From Sinotaia quadrata (taxonomy: Eukaryota; Mollusca; Gastropoda; Architaenioglossa; Viviparidae): a stretch of DNA of 64,000 bases. The notes beneath the pieces were generated by a model that was given only the letters and a program-made list of their open reading frames with translations, was not told the DNA's origin and made no database searches. Location of the stretch: positions 111,465,135-111,529,134 of the forward strand of contig CM054180.1 of the NCBI GenBank assembly GCA_028829895.1, in the 5' to 3' direction. Positions 59,901 through 64,000 of the stretch are shown here, piece by piece. The stretch's first letter is position 1, and each line of letters begins with the position of its first letter. A program made the position numbers and the translations under genes.

Positions 59901-62900
59901 GCAATGCTACCCGAATGTAAGGGTGAGCGAAACAGACAGTCTACCTATCATTGGAGACTGGATGATGGCCTGCATTGATGTAGAATTGTATTGGATAAAA
60001 ACAATCAGTCAGACAGTTAGTTTTGACCAATCAGACGAGTCTCTGCAGGGTGACGATCTGTCAATCAACGTACAATCTGTATCCTTAAGAGAAGGGCAGA
60101 TAATTGCGACACAAGAGCACATTGTTGCTACCAAGAGCCATCAAGCTATGACTGAAAGCAAAGACGTCATCAGTTTGATGAATCTGCAGTGCGAGATTGA
60201 GACGTTAGATCAGAAGTTTCAATCAGGCTCACAAACAAGGTTATTGTTGACAAACCACAAATTTATGTTGACTATTACCAGAATTAGGACCAAAAAGAAA
60301 AGAGATCAAGTAGATAGTGGAATGGAGGGCAATAAGTGCAATAAACCCTTAATACACTGTACACTTGAGAGTGGGGACACGCTTAGAGAAAGTGTTAACT
60401 CACGTGATGGAAGGTATGGGAGGTGGGATCGGGCAACAGAAGTCGAACGCGACCCCAGTGCTCGAGAGACACAGCGTCAGACAGGCACGAAGTTCAAAGA
60501 AAAATTACCGCCATGTATGATGCTAAGAACCAACTTGCAACTTGAACACACAAGCCGAGATTGGGAACACAGTTACACTTTTACAAGGGGGACAATCTTC
60601 AAAATAAACAAAGAAGGGCAAACCTAGCACTCAGGGTGTGAAAGAGCTTGTAAAAGGCATTGTAATATCTGTATTAAACAGGAACCCAGTCAGACTGAAA
60701 ACTCAATAAAAAGTACGGGAGCTAGTAAGACTGAAAGCTTGTGAAAATAAGGGACGTAGATCAAAAAATATTCCCTTGAATATTTGTACATATTTGTAGG
60801 ATCTCTCTTATTTTGTTAACCTGAATTTTCATTTTTCCTTAGTGGGCAAGATAGTTCACCCTGTTCACTATCTTTTTAGTGGGGAGGAATGTAAACGGAA
60901 AAATGCTAATTATTACACTTACGTAATTAATTTAATTAATCTTTAATTAATTTCATTATTTCTCCAAAATTTAATATAAATTTGATTTGAAGTTCACAAT
61001 TCAAGGTTGAGTAGAATTTGTTTGGCATAAACAACGCTGACCCACATCCGTAGTTGAAAGGAGTTAAGAGTCAGGGGCCAATAATTCTTACATAACATGG
61101 ACCTATCTTGGGCATCCATCTCACTTAGTCTATTATGTGCGTGCGCTCAGCCATGACTATTTTTGAAAGGAGTCAGGGAGCAAAACAAGTAGTAGCCAGA
61201 GGCTAAGAAATTCTAGAAGCTTCCATGACCTCTGAAAATACATAAAAGAGCAGACCCAAATTTCTCTACACTCTTTTACACATCTTTGGAGTCCCATGCA
61301 CGGCTCATTGGTTAGAACTGAGAGAAAGGTATGTCCGATATAGAAATTGCATTGTAACTGATTTTACATTTACTTTTGAATATGTTGAATCATGTTTCTT
61401 GTAAATATTATAACGAATTTAATCTATGATGTTTTATTTTCGTTTAAGGAAAGAATCAGATAAATTAATTGTTAAAAGGAATTGTAATGAGAAATTGAAA
61501 TGTAAGTACAGATTGCAGAATTTTAAAGCATGATCCTGATATGCGCCATTACATTTATCTATTGCAGTTCAAAGCCGTTGTGTTTTGTTTCTTCAACGTT
61601 TTCATCGTTCTCCTGGTTCCTGGGTTTGTTTTCCATTGCGTCTCATTGTCTGGTTGTCTTGGATGACAACAGTACTGCCACTCAGCCTGCTGAATGTGTG
61701 AGGGCCAGTGTGGAGTGACTTGTTTGGACTTGTATGTACCGGGACCAACAAGGGAGACAGTATTACGAAGTGAGCTGCAGCAGGTGCGTGCGTGAGTCTG
61801 ACTCACTTGTAATAAACAAGGAACTTTCCAAACCAGTGTGAACTCGGACTGTTATTCAGTACCAGTGAAAGGAGTATAATATACTGTGAACTCGGACTGT
61901 GTTATTCAGTGCCAGTGAAAGGAGTATACTATACTGTGGATAATTCTGACTGTGTGGTATTCAGTGCCAGTGAAAGGATTTTTCCATGTACTGAAATAAC
62001 TGTTCTTGGACAAAGTGCTATATGTACAGAACATTCATTTAACGTCACCAGGCGGGCTAAACCACGAGACATTTAATTGTCAAACCAACCCTGCCGAAAA
62101 CGAGGCTACTGCTGAACAAGGCCGTAATCAGGTGATTCAATTACATGAATTTCTGTGTAATCTGTACATGTTTCTGTGATTTTTCATTCCTTGTTCTATG
62201 TCTGATTCTTCTATGAAATTTCTTCTATGTATTTTTCCTAAAGTGTTGACTATGTAGTTGGCTTATTTATGTGAAGTGTTTATGTAAGCTTAACTAAATT
62301 GGATCATAGTGTCACATGAAATTTTCTAATAATTATTCTCTAAAAATGCATTGATATATCTTTTTTATTAATTGTAATTCTAGAAGTCTTACGAGATTTG
62401 TGATTTCGGAATTGCCTAGTGTGTGATTTTGAAGTCAATGTAAATTTATTGAAATTGTTATCTTTATTTCTTTTAATAAATTTGTTTTTCTTTAAAACTA
62501 TTTACTCCTTCATTCTCGGAGGTACATGTGTAAATGATGGGTGGGGGCAGACAATGACGTAAGACAATTGAGAAGACGGTCTAGACACATGTTTTAAAAT
62601 AGTTCCCATCATTGACAGCGATGAGAGATTTGTGGTAGGGCCGGAATAGTGATAGAACGACTGACAAGATAATCGCAGTGTAGTCACTATTCTGAGACAG
62701 GTAACACTTGGGAGACGGTCACTGACTGACGGACTGCTCAAGGCTTGACCTAGTCACTCTCAGACCGCACAAGACCCTTAAGGAGGTTGTGAGCGATTGG
62801 CATGAAAGATATTAATATAAATTATTTATTAATTACCAAGACGCACAAGGAGGAAACCCCCTTTCCGCCACACATAGGATGATGAATTGTAATGCATTAT

Positions 62901-64000
62901 GAGACTCGAACACTGCAATGTAATTATTATTGATAAAAAGACTAAACAAACGGTTAAGAAATATCAGTACATTTATTATAAATTCCTTTACTAATAATGT
63001 CGCCCCTTATTTCTATGACATCTTTTGGGGCAAGAAAAATGTCAACCGAGTTCTTTTCCTGTCTTCCCGTGTTGTTTGACACTTAATGACACTTCAGAAT
63101 GTGTACATGGAAACAGCTCTCTCATGGAAATCTCGAACAAATTATCTTTCCATGAATCCTTAAACACAATTATATTAGCTAGAGTCCAAACTATGGTAAC
63201 CTACAGTAGTGACCTCATCGCAATACAGGATTATGGAACGATACATCGCAGTGATAATTTTAAATGAGGTAATACTTGAACAAGTATTCTCCAACAATAA
63301 CTTTGAAATTTCTCTTTTATTAATACAGGGCTAACTTATTCCCTACAAATGAAACATTCGATTATTCTATTTTCTCCATTAAACTTATATTCTAATACAT
63401 AGGAAAGAAACGTGCGAGTTTTCATTCTTTCACCTTTGTCTCGACAGCAAAATATAAATAATGCATTTCATTTGTTTACGTAAAATAAAGGCAGCAACTC
63501 ATCCTTTCCTTTACATTTAAAAAAAATGAGTGTTTACCTCACCATTCCTTATTCAGTACGTAGTGGACAATTTTCTCATTCTCTCATGGAAACGTCATCA
63601 TTAAATGCAAATAGGTTTCTCTCCAATAGTATCGGAACTAGAACTTCAGTGACTAGAAATCAAGCCCGTGTTTGTTCTTAAAAGTTAAAATTCTCTAACG
63701 TCTGGCATCATTAATGACATCAGGATTAATTGTTTAATTGCTCGTTAATTGACTTCACATCTTTTCATCTCATTCTTTCTGTTTTTTCTGGAACAAATAT
63801 TTGATACAAGATCCTGTACTTAGAAAAGATTCCGGTTTTATACTCAAATAATTTTCTTTTTACCACATATAAACACTTATAGATCGATAGATGGATAAGC
63901 AGACAGCCAGATAGATAGATAGACAGACATACAGATAGATAGACAGACAGATATAAGTTCGAACGGAGGGAGAGATATAATGAAGCATTTTTGTATGCTT
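52813..64000 (+). CDS. Gene E: TRIM-NHR gene, 5' part, split by an LTR retrotransposon
   Basis: The two coding exons in the window are 52813-53916 (368 codons, RING to coiled coil) and 54514-54657 (48 codons, first NHR exon). RING and B-box ligands are intact; residue 34 is H where genes C and D have R. The frame can be extended upstream to 52741 but the ATG at 52813 is the start: it follows the acceptor at 52806 and aligns with the starts of genes C and D. Intron 2 carries an 8-kb retrotransposon (54800-62872). Comparison with gene D places the next exon roughly 400 bases beyond the window. Coding sequence seen is undamaged; whether an intron enlarged to over 9 kb is still spliced is unknown. 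Confidence 0.85.
54514..54657 (+). CDS. Gene E, NHR exon 1
   Basis: 48 codons, NAWMFHDNCGSNITL to ..NILYE at GAG|gtgacg, phase 0. Confidence 0.88.
54800..56782 (+). repeat. 5' LTR (1983 bp)
   Basis: Begins TGTAAACGG and ends CCGCCACA. A TATA-like 'acataaaaga' at about 55150 and AATAAA at 56385-56390 suggest a short U3, a long R and a U5 of about 370 bases. This partition is inference. Three copies of a ~50-bp unit lie at 55748-55890. Confidence 0.93.
55748..55890. repeat. Three ~50-bp tandem units inside the LTR
   Basis: Each unit contains a form of 'gactgt..ttattcagt' followed by 'ccagtgaaaggagtat'. The third is the most diverged. The same array is at 61838-61980 in the 3' LTR. Repeats like this in an LTR are often enhancer or RNA-structure elements. 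Confidence 0.85.
56786..56803 (+). other. Putative primer-binding site, tRNA-Pro-like
   Basis: Three bases after the LTR, TGTGGGCTCGCCCGGTGG resembles the proline-tRNA primer site known from gammaretroviruses and many LTR elements, matching at about 13 of 18 positions. A different tRNA or a register two bases later is possible. Confidence 0.5.
56976..57075. repeat. ATTGATT-type short repeat in the element leader
   Basis: Recurrent 'attgattgatatt' words ahead of the first ORF. Confidence 0.75.
57229..57663 (+). CDS. Retrotransposon ORF, part 1 (144 aa, highly charged)
   Basis: The ATG at 57229 opens a 144-codon frame ending in TGA (57661-57663). The product is very rich in Glu, Lys and Arg, and residues about 90-115 look helical or coiled-coil. 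By position it could be the N-terminal part of a Gag-like protein, but I see no zinc knuckle and recognise no family. The stop is followed in the same frame by two sense codons and then the 985-codon frame, so both parts may be one reading frame joined by stop-codon readthrough or broken by a point mutation. Confidence 0.65.
   Translation: MSISHELRVAWEREAKDVARWAVLEFGMDENECAKNFVDRKEKRWREERKKWVKYGREDARYLRLVGKEFTKHVDEYVEAEGKYFEIVELRELKKARERREEDMSEAERKKIRNNATDSAKVKNNAKQGSSETERDGRHIDTLH
57670..60627 (+). CDS. Retrotransposon ORF, part 2 (985 aa, acidic Ser/Thr/Asp-rich, unknown)
   Basis: An uninterrupted 985-codon frame in the same register as part 1, starting two codons after the TGA; its first codon in this frame is GTG, so independent initiation is unlikely. 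Residues 270 to about 380 hold four degenerate repeats of 27-29 residues, each opening D/N-T-x-x-V and containing a T-x-S/P-L/F-type core. Long stretches are low-complexity Asp/Ser/Thr. A basic patch lies near residues 700-720 (RRRGRRQ). I find none of the catalytic signatures of protease (DTG/DSG in context), reverse transcriptase (YxDD), RNase H or integrase (HHCC, DDE), no CCHC knuckle and no clear membrane segment. That such a long frame stays open in an element with identical LTRs suggests a real protein. Function unknown. Confidence 0.7.
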   Translation: MDRPHTSKVKPVSGVIEPQNTSHFNATRNKRSVKETDDIRDTKSLATKQKLDFEHKKRSLNSVRQRVGIDMESDFTRKAGISARRMVTKVVTDRALSWYDVAKRIEGVRTSSEDTMATVDANKGVGVTVSHGRVSDEGMDDRVGIVPVPELEINKCSNSDAISGNKVIAPCQALLATSGMGCKHLLPERGTATIGSYGCANKEWQNTNKNESPVKENTKVIAPVEQGDVLATPTHREVHGANGTGETSETVVAKGLVSRADTHEVTPLRDTDNVSSTVSLSKDNESVTTDMGCVINPGDTSHVFNTVSFCVDDSVDVMGCKIHPGNTSKVSSTDPLNVDGSVTMMVYGEKPWDTDEVSDTDSLSLNESASEDRNCDSDSIPMTSTPTYEDMTFDMTDHDTDSREPQKDRGDNRECLDTDDCSTDPGLDSSDTETDLKSNVDQENSTDGYADEVCVLTTPTHDQDVSSRSRGSNNYFEQYCKLQNPDEKRDVTETDVAVLETDSLLETYDRLTGKESEISIDANQPPQHYEFTSEQSLSKATQSRQDVTTTDRVVCWEGKDTSWSFEIAKDSEIAVSEIEGVVAATGMTVEIILLNSTQEVTASSVEHCSNIELMGTESLNLVTATVLKDRVHDGLEERNRVKDANFKMDLPVTLYDTRSKCLLNMEKPSAKAVTDKYGSSMTASYAISTMTENEGNTDISIHSRRRGRRQLMDIRTDRRRGEAGKTLVKIIDVKTVTLPDAAVGQCYPNVRVSETDSLPIIGDWMMACIDVELYWIKTISQTVSFDQSDESLQGDDLSINVQSVSLREGQIIATQEHIVATKSHQAMTESKDVISLMNLQCEIETLDQKFQSGSQTRLLLTNHKFMLTITRIRTKKKRDQVDSGMEGNKCNKPLIHCTLESGDTLRESVNSRDGRYGRWDRATEVERDPSARETQRQTGTKFKEKLPPCMMLRTNLQLEHTSRDWEHSYTFTRGTIFKINKEGQT
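58477..58806 (+). repeat. Four degenerate 27-29-residue coding repeats
   Basis: Repeat starts at 58477, 58564, 58645 and 58726. Openings are DTDNVSSTVSL, DTSHVFNTVSF, NTSKVSSTDPL and DTDEVSDTDSL. The first two end with 'GCVINPG' and 'GCKIHPG', the third with 'YGEKPW'. Confidence 0.8.
60628..60877. other. 3' untranslated leader-to-PPT spacer of the element
   Basis: About 250 bases of non-coding DNA between the ORF stop and the polypurine tract, without a recognised feature. Confidence 0.5.
60878..60889 (+). other. Polypurine tract
   Basis: AGTGGGGAGGAA directly abuts the TG of the 3' LTR, the position required for plus-strand priming. Confidence 0.85.
60890..62872 (+). repeat. 3' LTR (1983 bp)
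   Basis: Same length as the 5' LTR at a constant offset of 6090 bases, and I found no mismatch by eye. AATAAA is at 62475-62480. Confidence 0.93.
62873..64000. other. Continuation of gene E intron 2
   Basis: Starts with the right-hand CATAG and continues collinearly with gene C from 'gatgataaattg' (here 'gatgatgaattg'), ending beyond the AGAC/GATA tetranucleotide run (about 63890-63950). The frame at 63025-63267 is not conserved. No exon is reached. Confidence 0.75.

Larger units (their letters stand above)
54800..62872 (+). mobile_element. Non-autonomous LTR retrotransposon with an unrecognised long ORF
   Basis: 8073 bp, flanked by the perfect 5-bp duplication CATAG (54795-54799 and 62873-62877). 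The two LTRs are 1983 bp each and look identical in line-by-line comparison. They begin TG and end CA. A primer-binding site follows the 5' LTR and a polypurine tract precedes the 3' LTR. The 4107-bp interior has no recognisable reverse transcriptase, protease, RNase H or integrase, so it must be mobilised in trans, as are BARE-2-like or LARD elements. It does carry a long frame with one TGA. A related solo LTR lies at 32077-34022. The insertion is in intron 2 of gene E in the gene's orientation. Confidence 0.93.

Overview
The window is eukaryotic: AT-rich, with interrupted genes using GT/AG introns, AATAAA polyadenylation signals, long (CA)n/(TG)n tracts and decayed transposons. An invertebrate animal, most likely a mollusc (gastropod-like), fits best. 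That is inferred from the gene family and repeat style; no species is established by the sequence. There are no prokaryotic operons, rRNA, tRNA or CRISPR arrays that I can see.

The backbone is a head-to-tail, plus-strand tandem array of five members of one family. Each complete member has a non-coding 5' exon, one large coding exon (RING finger, two B-boxes, coiled coil: a TRIM/RBCC module of about 370 residues), and four small exons that together encode one Neuralized-homology repeat (NHR) domain. All introns are phase 0 and the last coding exon has only 10 codons. The genes are A (393-3593, 3' end only), B (15248-23092, complete, about 536 aa), C (26688-31699, complete, about 541 aa), D (37486-44377, complete, about 542 aa) and E (52813 to beyond the window, first two coding exons). 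Two further fragments of the large exon are decayed: a tail copy at 16485-16700 inside gene B, and a RING/B-box copy at 46562-46797 upstream of gene E. The family architecture implies E3 ubiquitin ligases with an NHR substrate-binding domain. C and D are recent duplicates and share near-identical stretches that include introns.

Layout: 1-3.7 kb, end of gene A, with a 40-bp tandem array in its last intron. 3.7-12.7 kb, gene-poor AT-rich DNA with a hAT-like non-autonomous element (5550-6660), one copy of a dispersed repeat and an unrecognised minus-strand ORF. 12.7-23.2 kb, gene B with two retroposon insertions that have clear target-site duplications. 23.7-24.1 kb, a LINE 3' fragment. 25.5-31.9 kb, gene C. 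32.1-34.0 kb, an old solo LTR. 34.3-35.3 kb, a 60-bp minisatellite and other simple repeats. 36.4-44.6 kb, gene D. 45-52.8 kb, upstream region of gene E carrying about 4 kb of inserted DNA in its first intron. 52.8-64 kb, gene E interrupted by an LTR retrotransposon.

The most unusual object is that retrotransposon (54800-62872). It has two 1983-bp LTRs that look identical by eye, a perfect 5-bp target duplication, a primer-binding site and a polypurine tract. It shows no recognisable protease, reverse transcriptase, RNase H or integrase. Its 4.1-kb interior instead carries one long frame, interrupted by a single TGA, coding for a 144-aa charged protein and a 985-aa acidic Ser/Thr/Asp-rich protein that I do not recognise. 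Genes C and D preserve the unoccupied insertion site, so the insertion can be read to the base.
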